Assembly (NCBI RefSeq): GCF_003515075.1
Contig: NZ_QWLV01000001.1
Span: 557,182-621,181 of the forward strand
From: Sphingomonas gilva
Lineage (GTDB): Bacteria; Pseudomonadota; Alphaproteobacteria; Sphingomonadales; Sphingomonadaceae
DNA length: 64,000 nt
Reading direction: 5' to 3'
The notes below the pieces were generated by a model, which saw only the letters and a program-made list of their open reading frames with translations, was not told the origin of the DNA and did not search any database. The position numbers were made by a program, and so were the translations under genes. Positions 63,898 through 64,000 of this stretch are shown here, in pieces. Numbering within the stretch: the first letter of the stretch is position 1; each line of letters begins with the position of its first letter.

Positions 63898-64000
63898 CCG
63901 AAATCCGCCTCGGCGCGCCCTTCGCCGGCTGGGCGGTGGCGCTGGACGCGGTGCCCGATCCGGTCTTCGCCGAACGCATGATGGGCGACGGGATCGCGAT
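63894..64000 (+). CDS. PTS EIIA (glucose/GlcNAc type), 5' part only
   Basis: The first 35 codons before the window ends. GAPFAGWAVALDAVPDPVFA followed by ERMMGDGIA is the N-terminal signature of crr-type EIIA domains. In sphingomonads next to nag genes this is usually the first domain of an EIIA-HPr-EI fusion, but only the beginning is visible, so the rest cannot be confirmed. Confidence 0.8.
   Translation, partial: MTEIRLGAPFAGWAVALDAVPDPVFAERMMGDGIA

Overview
The window is high-GC DNA from an alphaproteobacterium that looks like a sphingomonad (Sphingomonas or a close relative). The basis is three large TonB-dependent receptors, a FecI/FecR pair, a PTS-type GlcNAc locus, an otsB-GH15-otsA trehalose operon and intergenic palindromes of the kind common in Sphingomonadaceae. 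This is inferred from gene content only; there is no rRNA or tRNA here. The first ~90 bases are poly-G/poly-C and look like a damaged contig end.

Layout. 1-4152: assimilatory nitrate reductase (nasA), siroheme methylase (cobA) and a TetR regulator. 4149-5425: a DUF2147 protein and a ferritin-like PF10118 protein, read leftwards from a promoter inside a 64-bp near-perfect palindrome. 5511-16812: a surface-signalling and export cassette. It holds a STN-domain TonB receptor, a divergent MacB-type ABC exporter with its own TolC and adaptor, ECF sigma, FecR, and two related small secreted proteins, one broken by a single amber codon. 16888-30986: D-aminoacylase translationally coupled to a dicarboxylate/amino-acid symporter, a secreted amidohydrolase, a PBP4-type D-Ala-D-Ala carboxypeptidase, an AmpG-like permease coupled to a serine hydrolase, a second TonB receptor and a beta-lactamase-fold lipoprotein. 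Together these read as a D-amino-acid/muropeptide salvage neighbourhood. A 375-bp hairpin-rich element with 27-bp terminal inverted repeats sits at 20237-20611.

31091-34985 is the trehalose operon. 35069-38420 has a secreted subtilase and a glycine-rich protein divergent from an ECF sigma/anti-sigma pair. 38456-45778 is a TetR-controlled RND tripartite pump with three matching operator sites and a good sigma-70 promoter. 45972-58664 is a second ABC export system with three tandem paralogous FtsX/MacB permeases, one ATPase, one adaptor, and a divergent NtrC-class regulator and kinase. Its intergenic region carries two divergent sigma-54 promoter matches, two copies of a TGTCCG...CGGACA site and a 42-codon secreted-peptide ORF.

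58654-64000 is a GlcNAc locus: nagA, a SIS-domain deaminase/isomerase, a TonB receptor and the start of a PTS EIIA gene.

Best candidates for something undescribed: the sigma-54-linked triple-permease system with its micro-ORF (45972-58664), the small-secreted-protein/FecIR/receptor/exporter cassette (5511-16812), and the nested-hairpin element (20237-20611).
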